From assembly GCA_965221755.1 (NCBI GenBank), contig OZ244921.1:2666001-2730000 (forward strand): DNA of 64,000 bases, written 5' to 3'. The notes under the pieces were generated by a model. That model was given only the letters and a program-made list of their open reading frames with translations, did not search any database and was not told the DNA's origin. The position numbers were made by a program, and so were the translations under genes. Of the stretch, positions 1 through 8,495 are shown piece after piece; the stretch's first letter is position 1; the number at the start of each line of letters is the position of its first letter. The stretch is from Azophilus sp965221755 (GTDB lineage Bacteria; Pseudomonadota; Gammaproteobacteria; Pseudomonadales; Azotimanducaceae).

Positions 1-155
1 CCTCGCGCGGCGGCGGCGCGCCGGAGGTGCAGCTGCGCCTGAACGAAGCGGAGGACGGCCACTACGCGCTGAGCGTGCGGGATCGGGCCGGCCAATCGGT
101 GCCGGTGGAATTCGCGCAGCAGGTGTTGGTGCTGGTGCGCGAGTTCTCCGCCTGA
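1..155 (+). CDS. 3' end of an unidentified gene (partial)
   Basis: Codons run in frame from base 3 to the TGA at 153-155, giving about 50 residues that end in LVLVREFSA. The gene starts before the window. No domain or motif is recognisable in this tail, so no function is proposed. It lies 73 bases upstream of the cnoX-like gene on the same strand and could share its transcript. Confidence 0.6.
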   Translation, partial: SRGGGAPEVQLRLNEAEDGHYALSVRDRAGQSVPVEFAQQVLVLVREFSA

Positions 156-228
156 GCGGCTTGGTTCGCTCCGCAGACGCGCCCCCGCACGACGACAACC
201 CGATTAAATCTTGAGGGACGGCAGAACA

Positions 229-1074
229 GTGGAGCACGCATTCAACGTTACCCCCAACTCCTTTCAGACCGATGTGTTGGAACGGTCCGCCACCGTGCCG
301 GTGGTGCTGCTGTTCTGGGCCGACCAAGCGGCGCCCGCGGCCGACGCCAAGCGGCAACTGGAGCAATTGGTCGGCCAGTACGGCGGCAAGGTGTTGCTGG
401 GCTTGGTGGATGTGGCCGCTGATCCCACCCTGGCCCAACATCTGCGGGTGCAGGCGCTGCCGAGCCTGCGAGTGATCGACAAGGGGCAGATCGTGCATCA
501 GCTCGAAGGCCCGCAGCCGGAACAGGCGCTGCGGTCGCTGTTCGACCAGCTCACGATGTCCGCGGCCGACGTGATCAAGGCCCAGCTGGGCCAGTACTTG
601 GAGCACAGGGACTTCAAAAGCGCCTTGGAGTTTCTTCAGCGGGCCATTGCCGAGGAGCCCAACAACGCCTCCTTTCGCGTCGAACTGGCCGATGTGCTGG
701 TTCGCCAAGGCGAGCTGAACGAGGCCCGCAAGGCCTTGGCGGCCGTGGCGGCGGACGCGCCCGAGCGAGACCGGCCGGAAACCCGGCTGGCGTTGGCCGA
801 TGAAGCCGCCGCCCTGCCGCCGAGAGAGCAGTTGCTGGCCAAGCTGGCGGCTGAGCCGAACGATGTCGAAGCGCTTCATCAGTTGGCGGTCGTCGAGGCC
901 GCCGCCGAGCGGTTCGAAGCGGCTTTGGAGAGCGCCCTCAAGGTGCTGCAAACGGATCGTGCCTACGGCGACGACATCGGGCGCCGCACCATGATTCGCA
1001 TCTTCAAGATGCTCGGCAAGGGAAGCGAACTGTCCAACGCCTATCGGCGGCGGATGTTCAACTTCATGCACTGA
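229..1074 (+). CDS. cnoX: CnoX/YbbN-like thioredoxin-TPR co-chaperone
   Basis: This 281-residue protein has an N-terminal thioredoxin fold (about residues 1-110) followed by a TPR-like helical region. The position of the thioredoxin CxxC motif reads FWADQAAPAAD, with no cysteines, as in the redox-inactive or chaperone-like members of the CnoX family. The motif LEGPQPEQALRSLFDQL closely resembles the end of the thioredoxin domain of E. coli YbbN. In the family the protein binds unfolding clients under oxidative (hypochlorous acid) stress and hands them to DnaK or GroEL in the cytoplasm. GTG 229 is chosen as start, with GAGGGA about 10 bases upstream; a TTG at 211 is in frame and would add six residues. 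Absence of both cysteines is the main difference from thioredoxins and is seen directly. Confidence 0.88.
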   Translation: MEHAFNVTPNSFQTDVLERSATVPVVLLFWADQAAPAADAKRQLEQLVGQYGGKVLLGLVDVAADPTLAQHLRVQALPSLRVIDKGQIVHQLEGPQPEQALRSLFDQLTMSAADVIKAQLGQYLEHRDFKSALEFLQRAIAEEPNNASFRVELADVLVRQGELNEARKALAAVAADAPERDRPETRLALADEAAALPPREQLLAKLAAEPNDVEALHQLAVVEAAAERFEAALESALKVLQTDRAYGDDIGRRTMIRIFKMLGKGSELSNAYRRRMFNFMH

Positions 1075-1090
1075 CACGGCAGGGCTTGGA

Positions 1091-1450
1091 ATGGATCGGC
1101 AGGCGTGGAGCGAATTGCTCGCCACGAAACAGCGGGAATTGGGCCTGGCCGATGACGATAAGTTCGTTTACGGGCCTTGGGACACGCTCAGCGGGGCTGA
1201 AGCGGCGTTTTTGTCGCTTAATCCGGGCAAGGCGCCCGATAAGTCGGACAAACGAACCGTCTTGGACGAGCGCGGCAACTCCTGCGAGGTTGAGCGTTGC
1301 ACGAGGGCGCCAACGCCTGCCGTGACGCGGGCGGCCCAGGATGGCATGTCGTCCTTGCCGCGAGCGGCGGCGGCTGGCTTGGAGCGCCATCTTGGCGACA
1401 GCCTTGCGCTGCTTGCGCCCACCGTTTGCGAGTCATCTGGGCGCCGTTGA
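1091..1450 (+). CDS. hypothetical protein, probably a truncated or frameshifted gene
   Basis: An ATG at 1091 opens a 119-codon frame. The first 65 residues look like a real protein (a WxxLLxxKQRELGLADDxKFVYGPWD pattern, then FLSLNPGKAP and DERGNSCEVER). The SLNPG stretch is reminiscent of uracil-DNA-glycosylase-like folds, but this is weak. From about residue 66 the sequence becomes arginine- and alanine-rich and loses a natural composition, so the original gene was probably cut by a frameshift or deletion. It sits 16 bases after cnoX and 16 bases before the amidotransferase gene, in the same orientation, so it was probably part of that operon. Function is unknown. Confidence 0.45.
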   Translation: MDRQAWSELLATKQRELGLADDDKFVYGPWDTLSGAEAAFLSLNPGKAPDKSDKRTVLDERGNSCEVERCTRAPTPAVTRAAQDGMSSLPRAAAAGLERHLGDSLALLAPTVCESSGRR

Positions 1451-1466
1451 CCGACCGCAAGCCATC

Positions 1467-2195
1467 ATGCGCATAGGCATCCTGCAAACCGACGCCGTGC
1501 TGCCCCGCTTGCAGCCGGACCACGGCGACTATCCGGGCATGTTCATGGCGCTGTTCGACGCCGTGGGCGAGGGCATGGACTTGGCGTGCCAAGTGATTGA
1601 CGCCCAAGCCAGCGCCTACCCGCCGCCGAACCAATGCGACGGCTACGTCATCACCGGCAGCCGCCACAGCGTCTATGACGAACTGCCTTGGATCGCCGCG
1701 CTGGCCGCCTTCGTCCAGTCCGCCCTTGATGCCGGAAAGCCGGTGGTCGGCATCTGCTTCGGCCACCAATTGATGGCCCACTTCTTCGGCGGACGCACCG
1801 CCAAGGCTGCGGGCTGGGCGGTGGGCGTCCATGCCAGCGAACTGCTGGTGAACGAACCTTGGCTCTCGCCGCCGGCGGATGAGTTCAGCCTGCTTTCCAG
1901 CCATCAGGATCAGGTCACCGACCTGCCGCCGGGCGCTCGGCTGATCGCCGCCAACGACTTCTGCCCCGTGGCGGGGTTCGCTTGCGGCGACCAGGTGCTG
2001 ACCTTCCAAGGCCACCCGGAATTTCGCAAGGCCTACTCCAGAGACCTGATGAACATGCGTCGCGAGCAGCTTGGCGAGGACGTTTGGCGCGCCGGCATGG
2101 CCTCACTTGAGGCGGAGACCCACGAGCGCTGGGTGGGGCGCTGGATTCTCAACTTTTTCCTGGCGCATCGTGGATCGACCGCCGCGTCTCTTTGA
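1467..2195 (+). CDS. class I glutamine amidotransferase domain protein (GuaA-like)
   Basis: The 242-residue protein consists of a single class I glutamine amidotransferase domain. The nucleophile elbow GICFGHQL carries the catalytic Cys (about residue 97), and the GHPEF motif near residue 180 supplies the His and Glu of the triad. Free-standing proteins of this type hydrolyse glutamine or gamma-glutamyl compounds in the cytoplasm; the acceptor is unknown. ATG 1467 starts the conserved MRIGILQTD strand; upstream in-frame codons encode unnatural sequence and are excluded. The 3' end overlaps the next gene by 26 bases, suggesting translational coupling. It could be a gamma-glutamyl hydrolase such as PuuD, but its motif spacing is closer to the GMP-synthase-like family. 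Confidence 0.85.
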   Translation: MRIGILQTDAVLPRLQPDHGDYPGMFMALFDAVGEGMDLACQVIDAQASAYPPPNQCDGYVITGSRHSVYDELPWIAALAAFVQSALDAGKPVVGICFGHQLMAHFFGGRTAKAAGWAVGVHASELLVNEPWLSPPADEFSLLSSHQDQVTDLPPGARLIAANDFCPVAGFACGDQVLTFQGHPEFRKAYSRDLMNMRREQLGEDVWRAGMASLEAETHERWVGRWILNFFLAHRGSTAASL

Positions 2196-2625
2196 CCGCT
2201 TTCGCCGTCGAGCGGCCGAGATCACCCGCTCTCCCGACGAGCTGCAGCGCCTGTCCGGCGCGGCTTTCGCCAAGGCGGCCAGGGCGGGGCGGTTTTCCGA
2301 CCGATTTGCGGCGGTCCGCAGTGAACTCAACGCCTTCATCAGCCTGCTGGGCGCATGGGGGCGGGGCGACTACCGGGACGTCTCCACCAGCGCGCTGGTC
2401 ATGGTGGCGGCGGCCGTGCTCTACTTCCTTGCGCCTTTGGACTGGGTGCCGGACTTCATCATCGGCATGGGCCTGATCGACGACGTGGCCGTCATAGGAT
2501 ATGTCCTAGGCGCCGTTCGGGAGGAAATCGCCGCTTTCGAGCGCTGGCGGGGGAAGCCGGCGGATGTCGATCAGGCGCCGACCGGCGGCGATGGGGCGGA
2601 CTCGCCGCCGCAACCCGAGGACTAG
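2170..2625 (+). CDS. YkvA family (DUF1232) membrane protein
   Basis: Starting at GTG 2170, inside the end of the amidotransferase gene, this 151-residue protein has the DUF1232 signature in its middle: a hydrophobic stretch VMVAAAVLYFLAPLDWVPDF, followed by IIGMGLIDDVAVIGYVL. The PxDxxPDF and GxxDD elements are characteristic of YkvA-like proteins, which are small inner-membrane proteins of unknown function. The N-terminal 70 residues are charged and probably cytoplasmic; the C-terminus is low-complexity and acidic. The gene ends one base before the start of the next lipoprotein gene, so the three genes from 1467 to 3688 look like one transcription unit. Confidence 0.8.
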   Translation: MDRPPRLFDRFRRRAAEITRSPDELQRLSGAAFAKAARAGRFSDRFAAVRSELNAFISLLGAWGRGDYRDVSTSALVMVAAAVLYFLAPLDWVPDFIIGMGLIDDVAVIGYVLGAVREEIAAFERWRGKPADVDQAPTGGDGADSPPQPED

Positions 2626-2626
2626 C

Positions 2627-3688
2627 GTGGGCCATCCACCTGCATCGGCGCCGTTCAGGAATTGCGGGCGGTGGGCGGCTGTCGTCGCTCTGGCCATGGT
2701 CAACGCGGGCTGCGGCATCGGCCTCCTCTACAACAATCTCGACCGCTTGGTTCGCTGGGAGCTCGACGGCATCTTGGCCATGACCCCGGATCAGCAAGCC
2801 TTCCTCGAAACCGAGTTCGCTGCCCTCTGGCGTTGGCACCGGACTGAGGAGCTGCCGCGCTACGCTGATGACCTGGATCGCTGGGCGGCGCTTTTTGACG
2901 GCGTAGCCGCGCCGGCCCCGGTTCCGCCCGAGTGCGGTGCGCCGCTCCCGCCAAGGGACTTGCCCGACCACCGCCGTGGGGACTCCGCTGCCGCCGCCGG
3001 TGGCCAGGATGCCCGCGCTCCGCCGGGCTACCCGGAGCGAGGGCCTTCCATCCTCGATTGGAACCCAAGCTGTCTCCCCATGCGGGCCGACATCGATGCC
3101 CTGTTCGTCAGCGTGGAGGGCTGGTGGCTGCGCATGGAGGCCAAGGGTGCGCCGGTGGCGGCCGAGTTTCTGCGCCGTCTTGACGATAGGCAGGTGAGCG
3201 CCTTGGCGGCAGCGTTGGAGGAGTCCAATGTCGATTGGGAGAAACAGGAGAAGGGCAAGACCCTCGACGTGGTTCGCAGAGCTTGGCGCAAGGACTTCGA
3301 GTCCATCCTCAAGCGCTTCACCGGACCGCTGACCCCGGAGCAGCGCGCGCTCATCGCCGATGCGGCCGAACGCTACCAGCCGGAGCGGCAGCTCTGGGCC
3401 GACTATCGCCGCCGTTGGCAACGCGACCTGTTCAGCCTGCTTGAACGGCGCGGCCAAGCCGAGGACTTCGCCGCTGGATTCGAAAGGTTGGCAAAGACGC
3501 GGAAGACCTACTATGGAGAGCCGTTCGCCCGCCTCGAAGCGGCTAACGAAGCGCTGGTGAAAGCGGCCTTGGCGGCGGTGCTTGGCCAAGCGCCGCCCAA
3601 GCAGAGGGAGCGGCTGCGCGACACCCTGAACAACCGTGCGGAGGAGCTTCGCGCGCTGGCGGCTGATGGGGAGGCCACGACGCCATAG
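2627..3688 (+). CDS. DUF6279-type lipoprotein with an internal insertion
   Basis: The protein has a basic N-terminus, a short hydrophobic stretch and a lipobox-like VNAGC, so it is probably a lipoprotein. The following GIGLLYNNLDRLVRWELD and the WHRTEELPRYADDL segment match the DUF6279 lipoprotein family, whose function is unknown. GTG 2627 is chosen because it follows the previous stop by one base; ATG 2697 would leave no signal peptide. Residues about 102-155 (bases about 2930-3090) are proline-, arginine- and glycine-rich and break the family pattern between the ELPRY region and RADIDALFVSVEGWW. I read this as an in-frame insertion of about 50 codons. The rest (about residues 155-353) is helical and charged, as expected. 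A strong hairpin follows the stop codon. Confidence 0.75.
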   Translation: MGHPPASAPFRNCGRWAAVVALAMVNAGCGIGLLYNNLDRLVRWELDGILAMTPDQQAFLETEFAALWRWHRTEELPRYADDLDRWAALFDGVAAPAPVPPECGAPLPPRDLPDHRRGDSAAAAGGQDARAPPGYPERGPSILDWNPSCLPMRADIDALFVSVEGWWLRMEAKGAPVAAEFLRRLDDRQVSALAAALEESNVDWEKQEKGKTLDVVRRAWRKDFESILKRFTGPLTPEQRALIADAAERYQPERQLWADYRRRWQRDLFSLLERRGQAEDFAAGFERLAKTRKTYYGEPFARLEAANEALVKAALAAVLGQAPPKQRERLRDTLNNRAEELRALAADGEATTP

Positions 3689-3690
3689 GC

Positions 3691-3716
3691 CCCGGCCCAA
3701 CTCCCGTTGGGCCGGG
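3691..3716 (+). terminator. strong hairpin after the lipoprotein gene
   Basis: A perfect 11-bp stem (CCCGGCCCAAC pairing with GTTGGGCCGGG) with a 4-base loop begins two bases after the stop codon. No run of T follows, so it is a termination or mRNA-stabilising hairpin rather than a canonical intrinsic terminator. Confidence 0.5.
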
Positions 3717-3720
3717 CAGC

Positions 3721-3793
3721 TGTGCGTGCTTAAGAAACATTTCGGAATCCGACCTGCGCAACAAGCGCGGAGTTTCGCGCCGGCGAAACCCCA
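3721..3793. repeat. dispersed MITE-like element, copy 1
   Basis: It begins TGTGCGTGCTTAAGAAACAT, continues with TTCGGAATCCGAC and ends in the palindrome GGAGTTTCGCGCCGGCGAAACC. The same arrangement (a TGTGCGGGCTCAG-like end plus a GGAGTTTCG/CGAAACTCC hairpin) recurs near 18.6, 21.4, 27.7 and 41.0 kb. It lies between converging ends of transcription units and is probably non-coding. Confidence 0.6.
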
Positions 3794-3878
3794 ACGCGAC
3801 CGCGGAGCAGACGTTGGCCAATGTGCCTGAAACCATGGCAGACTTGTCGCTGGATGATGTTTAAGGAGGGTGGCGCAC

Positions 3879-4397
3879 TTGAGCAAACCGACTGACCGAA
3901 CCGTCTTTCAGAACGCTTGGGTGGTGGACGACGTGGAGGCGGCCTGCATGAAGTGGGTCAACGAAATGGGCGTTGGTCCCTTCTTCGTGACCGAGTACGC
4001 CGACCAATTCAGCGACATGACCTACCGGGGCGAGCCGGCCCGGCTGTCGATGCTCGTCGCCATCGCCCAAGCGGGGCCGGTGCAGATCGAGCTGATCCAG
4101 CCGACAGTGGAGCGCTGCGCCTACCGGGACAGCGTGCCGGTGGGCGCCATGGGCTTTCACCACATGTGCGTGTGGACCCACGACATCCAGGCCGACACCG
4201 CCCATTTCGCAGGCCTCGGGTATGAAGCGGCCAATCTTGGCCGGGTCGGCGACATCGAGTTCGCCTACTACGACACTCGGCCGCTGATGGGCTGCATGCT
4301 CGAGGTGGTCACCCAAAGCCCGGGCATCGTTGAGCGGTTCGCCGCCATCGCCGCCGCCGCCCGGGACTGGGACGGCAGGGACCCCATTAGAAGTTAG
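3879..4397 (+). CDS. VOC (glyoxalase/bleomycin-resistance fold) family protein
   Basis: The 172-residue protein has the paired beta-alpha-beta-beta-beta pattern of the vicinal oxygen chelate superfamily: an N-terminal module beginning VFQNAWVVDDVEAACMKW and a second beginning GFHHMCVWTHDIQADTAHF. The His pair in GFHHM and the Glu in MLEVV are plausible metal ligands. Members act as dioxygenases, lyases, epimerases or binding proteins, and the substrate cannot be read here. TTG 3879 is chosen because GGAGG (3865-3869) lies 9 bases upstream; GTG 3870 directly abuts that site. The acyl-CoA synthetase downstream on the same strand suggests a role in acyl or aromatic degradation, but that is inference. 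Confidence 0.8.
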   Translation: MSKPTDRTVFQNAWVVDDVEAACMKWVNEMGVGPFFVTEYADQFSDMTYRGEPARLSMLVAIAQAGPVQIELIQPTVERCAYRDSVPVGAMGFHHMCVWTHDIQADTAHFAGLGYEAANLGRVGDIEFAYYDTRPLMGCMLEVVTQSPGIVERFAAIAAAARDWDGRDPIRS

Positions 4398-4445
4398 GGT
4401 TCGTTTGCGTACAATGGGCCTCCCGCCCCCCCGGAGCCCTTTGCC

Positions 4446-4709
4446 ATGGAACAGGATCAGGACGCCCAACTGCGTGACGATGGCCGCTGCGAATCCGCCT
4501 TGCAGGCCATCAAGGACGTGCTGTGGCGATTCGAGGAGATGGGCGAGGGCACCTACAGCATCTACGACCTGCTCGGCTACCTGTTCGAGGACTTGGTTGA
4601 AGGCGGCTGCTGCGCCGCCTGCATCCACCAGACCCTGGTGGCCGTCTGCAAGGAGCAGGGCGCCGATCTGGAGGAGCATCGGCCCGATGGCGAAGTCGTC
4701 TATCACTGA
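4446..4709 (+). CDS. small hypothetical protein (87 aa)
   Basis: ATG 4446 opens an 87-codon gene with natural composition: an acidic N-terminus, a helical RFEEMGEGTYSIYDLLGYLF segment, a Cys-rich GGCCAACIHQ, and an acidic C-terminus. I do not recognise a family. It fits neatly between the VOC gene and the acyl-CoA synthetase, which supports it being real. The cysteine pair CCxxC could bind metal or form a disulfide. Confidence 0.5.
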   Translation: MEQDQDAQLRDDGRCESALQAIKDVLWRFEEMGEGTYSIYDLLGYLFEDLVEGGCCAACIHQTLVAVCKEQGADLEEHRPDGEVVYH

Positions 4710-4737
4710 GCGACAAACGGGGCGATGCCCTGGACCG

Positions 4738-6444
4738 ATGCCGCAGCGTTCGCCGGGCGCGGACGTTGAACCGTCCGACGGCCTTGCCCCGCCACCGACG
4801 ACCCCTGCCGAGCCGGTCGCCGAACGGCCAGTTGCCGGCACCCTCTGCGAATTGCTGCTTGGCGCCGCCGAGCGTTTTCCCGGCCGGGATGCCTTGGTTT
4901 TTCCCGACTCCGCGTTGACCTATGCCGACCTCCTGGAGCGGGCCTTCGAGCGGGCGCGCAGCCTGATCGCCTTGGGCATCGAGCCGGGCGACCACGTCGG
5001 CATCCTCATGCCCAACTGCCCGGAGCACATCGAACTGCTGTTTGGCACGGTGCTGGCCGGTGCCGTTGCCGTGCCCGTCAACGCCCGCTACAAGGCGGCT
5101 GAACTGGCCTATGTGGTGGAGAATGCGGACCTTGCGGGGCTCATCACCTCGGACCTTGCGTCCGAGTACGTGGACTTTGCGGGGTTGCTCTCAGAGGCCT
5201 TTCCCGAACTCGCCGCTGCGGCCAATCCCCGTGCCCTGCGCATCGAGCGGGTGCCGAGGCTGCGCTTCGTCACCTCAATCAGCGCCGAGGCGCCGCCGGG
5301 CTTCGTGGCCTACGGCGCATTCCGCGCCGCTGCCGACGGGGCCGCGGACGCCTCGGTGAGCGCCAGGATTGAGGGGGTGAGCGGCGCACAGGCCGCGATC
5401 ATGATGTACACCTCCGGCACCACGGCCAATCCCAAGGGCTGCCCCTTGGGCCACGCCGCCTTGGCGCAAAACGGTGCGGCCATGAATCGACAGCGCTACT
5501 TTCTCGGCCCCCAGGACCGGCTGTGGGCGCCGCTGCCCATGTTTCACATGGCCTCCATTCTGCCCCTGCTGTGCTGCTTCGACGCCGGCGCCGCGCTGCT
5601 CTCCATGAATCGGGTGGAAGCCGGGGCCGCCCTCGAAATGATGGAGCGCGAACGCGCCACCGTCGCCTTTCCGGCGTTCCCGACGATCACCAACGCGCTG
5701 ATAACCCATCCGCGCTTTCCGGGCACGGACCTGGGCCGCCTGCGCCGCCTCAACAACGTGGCGCCCCCGGAGATGCTGCGCCGCTTTCAGGACGCCTTCC
5801 CGCAGGCGGTGCAGACGGGCGCCTACGGCCTCACGGAGACTTGCGGGGTGGTCTCATACAACCATCCGGATGAGGACTTGGAGTCCCGGCTGACCACCTG
5901 CGGCGCGCCCTTTGAAGGGATTGAGGTGCGCATCGCCGACCCGGACAGCGGCGCGGAACTGTCCACCGGCGAGCGCGGCGAAATCTGGGTGCGGGGGTTC
6001 ACCGTGTTCGAGGGCTACCACAAGGCACCGGAGAAGAACGCGGAGAGCTTCTTGGACGGTTGGTTCCGCACCGGCGACCTCGGCTCGTTGGATGAGGCCA
6101 ACCGCATCCGCTACCACGGGCGCATCAAGGACATGCTCAAGGTCGGCGGCGAGAACGTGGCGGCGCTGGAGATCGAGTCCTTTCTGGCCACCCACCCGGC
6201 GGTGAAGCTCGCCGTGGTGGTCGGCGTGCCGGACGAACGGCTGCTGGAGGTTGCCGCCGCCTACATTGAACTCAATCCCGGCGCTGCGGCCACGGAGTCC
6301 GAAATCATCGATTTCTGCCGCGGCCGCATCGCCGGCTTCAAGGTGCCTCGGCACGTGCGCTTCGTCACCGAATGGCCAATGTCCTCGACCAAGATTCAAA
6401 AGTTCAAGCTGCAGGAGTGGTTCAATGCCGAGCGCGGGTCTTGA
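4738..6444 (+). CDS. AMP-dependent acyl-CoA synthetase (class I adenylate-forming)
   Basis: This 568-residue cytoplasmic enzyme activates a carboxylic acid to its acyl-AMP and then acyl-CoA. The AMP-binding P-loop reads MMYTSGTTANPKGCPLGH (about residue 222), the A5 motif is GAYGLTETCG, the hinge region contains DGWFRTGDLG and IRYHGRIKDMLKVGGEN, and the catalytic C-terminal lysine lies in SSTKIQKFKL. All key residues are present. ATG 4738 lies after the preceding stop; ATG 4687 is in frame but would overlap the small upstream gene. The substrate (medium- or long-chain fatty acid, or an aromatic acid) cannot be read. The 3' end overlaps the next gene by 20 bases. Confidence 0.88.
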   Translation: MPQRSPGADVEPSDGLAPPPTTPAEPVAERPVAGTLCELLLGAAERFPGRDALVFPDSALTYADLLERAFERARSLIALGIEPGDHVGILMPNCPEHIELLFGTVLAGAVAVPVNARYKAAELAYVVENADLAGLITSDLASEYVDFAGLLSEAFPELAAAANPRALRIERVPRLRFVTSISAEAPPGFVAYGAFRAAADGAADASVSARIEGVSGAQAAIMMYTSGTTANPKGCPLGHAALAQNGAAMNRQRYFLGPQDRLWAPLPMFHMASILPLLCCFDAGAALLSMNRVEAGAALEMMERERATVAFPAFPTITNALITHPRFPGTDLGRLRRLNNVAPPEMLRRFQDAFPQAVQTGAYGLTETCGVVSYNHPDEDLESRLTTCGAPFEGIEVRIADPDSGAELSTGERGEIWVRGFTVFEGYHKAPEKNAESFLDGWFRTGDLGSLDEANRIRYHGRIKDMLKVGGENVAALEIESFLATHPAVKLAVVVGVPDERLLEVAAAYIELNPGAAATESEIIDFCRGRIAGFKVPRHVRFVTEWPMSSTKIQKFKLQEWFNAERGS

Positions 6445-7198
6445 GCGGGTCAGCTTTTGGTTTGACAGCCTCGATGCGGCGCCGGAACCGGAGCAGGCGG
6501 CGGAGTTGCCGTCCCAAGTCGATGTCGCCATCGTCGGCGGCGGCTTCACCGGCCTTTGGACCGCCTACTACCTGAAGTGCCTTGAGCCGTCCCTCGACAT
6601 CGCCGTGCTGGAGGCGGTCACCTTGGGGTTCGGCGCGAGCGGGCGCAACGGCGGCTGGTGCATGGGCATGGCTGCCGGGGTGGACGGCCTGCTGGAAGAT
6701 CCGGTCAAGCGCACCGCCGCTGGCCGGTTGGCCTTCGGGGGCCGCGAAGGCTATCTGTTCGGCTCCAGGCGCAAGCCGTTCGTCACTGTGGAAGAGACCC
6801 GCTTCAACAGCTTGGAGGCAACCCTTCGGCAGATGTTTCCGGTGCTTGAAGGCCATGCCATCACCCATCGCTGGGGCGGACTGATGGGGGTGCCGACCTC
6901 TTGGCGTCCCAGCGTGTCCTTCGACCGCGCTTCCGGCTTCGGCGCCGCCGGCGGCTATGTGGGCGAAGGCGTGGGGGCCTCCAACCTCGCGGGCCGCATC
7001 ATGGCCGACTTGGTGCTTGGCCGGGACAGCGACATCACCCATCCGCCTTGGGTGAATGATGCCAGCGAGCGCTGGCCCCGTGAGCCGCTGCGCTGGCTGG
7101 GCGCCAGCGCGATGGCCTTCCTCGGCGACCGGGCCGACCGGGTGGAGTTGGCCCAAGACCGGCCGTCGAGGTTCTGGGGGGCTTGTTCGCCGGGTTGA
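6425..7198 (+). pseudogene. DAO-type FAD-dependent oxidoreductase with a large in-frame deletion
   Basis: The N-terminus has the dinucleotide-binding signature VDVAIVGGGFTGLWTAYYL and the FGASGRNGGWCMG segment of DadA-like amino acid or amine oxidases. After GLLEDP (about residue 88) the sequence jumps directly to the C-terminal part (GRLAFGGREG, ITHRWGGLMGVP, GGYVGEGVGASNLAGRI). Intact family members are about 430-470 residues; this one has 257 with no frameshift, so roughly 190 residues comprising most of the substrate-binding domain are missing. I infer an in-frame deletion that leaves a probably inactive product. The start overlaps the acyl-CoA synthetase gene, so it was the last gene of that operon. 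Confidence 0.75.
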
Positions 7199-7244
7199 CG
7201 CGCCACATCCTCTAAGGTTGCAGGGAAAAGGCGGAGGTGGCCGG

Positions 7245-8495
7245 ATGACCAAGGATGAACTGCTCCAGCTCATCGCGGCTGGCGAGAATTCCGGCGTGGA
7301 GTTCAAGCGGGACCATCTGCGCCCGGAGCAGCTGGCCAAGGAAGTGGCCGCCCTCGCCAACTTCCGAGGCGGCCGCGTGTTGATTGGCGTGGCGGACGAC
7401 GGCACCGTGACCGGCGTCCAAAGGGAAGGCTTGGAGAAATGGGTGATGGACGCCGTGTTCGGGCAGGCCGTGCATCCCATGCTGCTCCCCTTCTACGAGG
7501 AGGTTCAGGTGGAGGACGGCCTGCGGGTGGCGGTCGTCACCGTGACCCAAGGCGTTGCCAAGCCCTACGCGGTCCGGCATCGGGGGCGGGAGGACATCTA
7601 CGTTCGAGTGGGCAGCACCTCGCAACGGGCTTCAAGGGAGCAGCAGGCGAGGCTTTTCGCGGCTGGGGGGTTGATTCACACCGAGATGCTGCCCGTTTCC
7701 GGCAGCGGGATCGATGATCTCAGCACAGAGCGGTTGGCGGACTACCTCACTGCCTTCGTTGGCGACCGGGAGTCGCCGGATTCGCAGGGGGCCTGGCATG
7801 AACGGCTTTGCGCCCTCGGTTTCATGGCCGAGCGGGAGCATGGTCCGCCCGCCTGCACCTTGGCCGGGCTGGTGTTGTTCGGCTATCGGCCCCGTCGGCT
7901 GCTGCGCCATGCCGGCGTTCGGTGGATGTGCTTCAAGAGCGATCAAAAAACCTACGAGGCGCTGGATGACCAAGTGATTGAAGGGCCGCTGGTTGATCTA
8001 TGGCGGCGGCTGTCCGGCGGTCGTGAACTGGCGGAGAAGGGTTTGATCGAACGCCTCACGGACGCCATGAGGCCCTTTGTTTCCGAGGAGACCGGCTTGG
8101 TGGAAGGCTCCATGCGCCGCGAGCGGCGATGGCACTATCCGTTGGAAGCCCTGCGCGAGGGCATCGTCAATGCACTCACCCATCGGGATTGGACGCGCTA
8201 TGAGGACATTGAGGTGGTTCGTTATTCGGACAGAGTGGAGGTTTTGAGCCCGGGCGCAATGCAAAACGGCATGACCGTCGAGAAGATGATTGCCGGACAG
8301 CGCGTTCCCCGCAATCTACTCATTTCCGAGGTGTTGCGGGACTACAACTACGCTGACGCGCGGGGCATGGGCGTGCGCAACAAGATCATTCCCCTGATGC
8401 GAGCGCACAACGGGCTTGATCCCGAGTTTGAGGCGACTGAGGACTATCTGCGGCTGACGTTGCGAGGAAACGCGCTTTACAATCGCCAACCATGA
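7245..8495 (+). CDS. AlbA_2/Schlafen-type putative ATP-binding regulator
   Basis: A 416-residue protein. The N-terminal AlbA_2 (Schlafen-like) domain is recognisable from GENSGVEFKRDHLRPEQLAKE and ALANFRGGRVLIGVADDG. The middle carries a GHKL-like ATP-binding region with REGIVNALTHRDW, YSDRVEVLSPGAM and RNKIIPLM. These proteins are usually annotated as RecG-like ATP-dependent helicases or transcriptional regulators; no helicase motifs are present. GGAGG (7233-7237) lies 7 bases before ATG 7245, a textbook ribosome site. The stop overlaps the next ATG (ATGA), so it is coupled to the deaminase gene. A paralogue is found at 50675-52069 in the defence operon. Confidence 0.82.
   Translation: MTKDELLQLIAAGENSGVEFKRDHLRPEQLAKEVAALANFRGGRVLIGVADDGTVTGVQREGLEKWVMDAVFGQAVHPMLLPFYEEVQVEDGLRVAVVTVTQGVAKPYAVRHRGREDIYVRVGSTSQRASREQQARLFAAGGLIHTEMLPVSGSGIDDLSTERLADYLTAFVGDRESPDSQGAWHERLCALGFMAEREHGPPACTLAGLVLFGYRPRRLLRHAGVRWMCFKSDQKTYEALDDQVIEGPLVDLWRRLSGGRELAEKGLIERLTDAMRPFVSEETGLVEGSMRRERRWHYPLEALREGIVNALTHRDWTRYEDIEVVRYSDRVEVLSPGAMQNGMTVEKMIAGQRVPRNLLISEVLRDYNYADARGMGVRNKIIPLMRAHNGLDPEFEATEDYLRLTLRGNALYNRQP

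Noticed and set aside
2492..3886. 464-codon minus-strand frame opposite the lipoprotein gene
   Set aside because: Antisense to a gene with signal peptide and family pattern; no ribosome site and unnatural composition.
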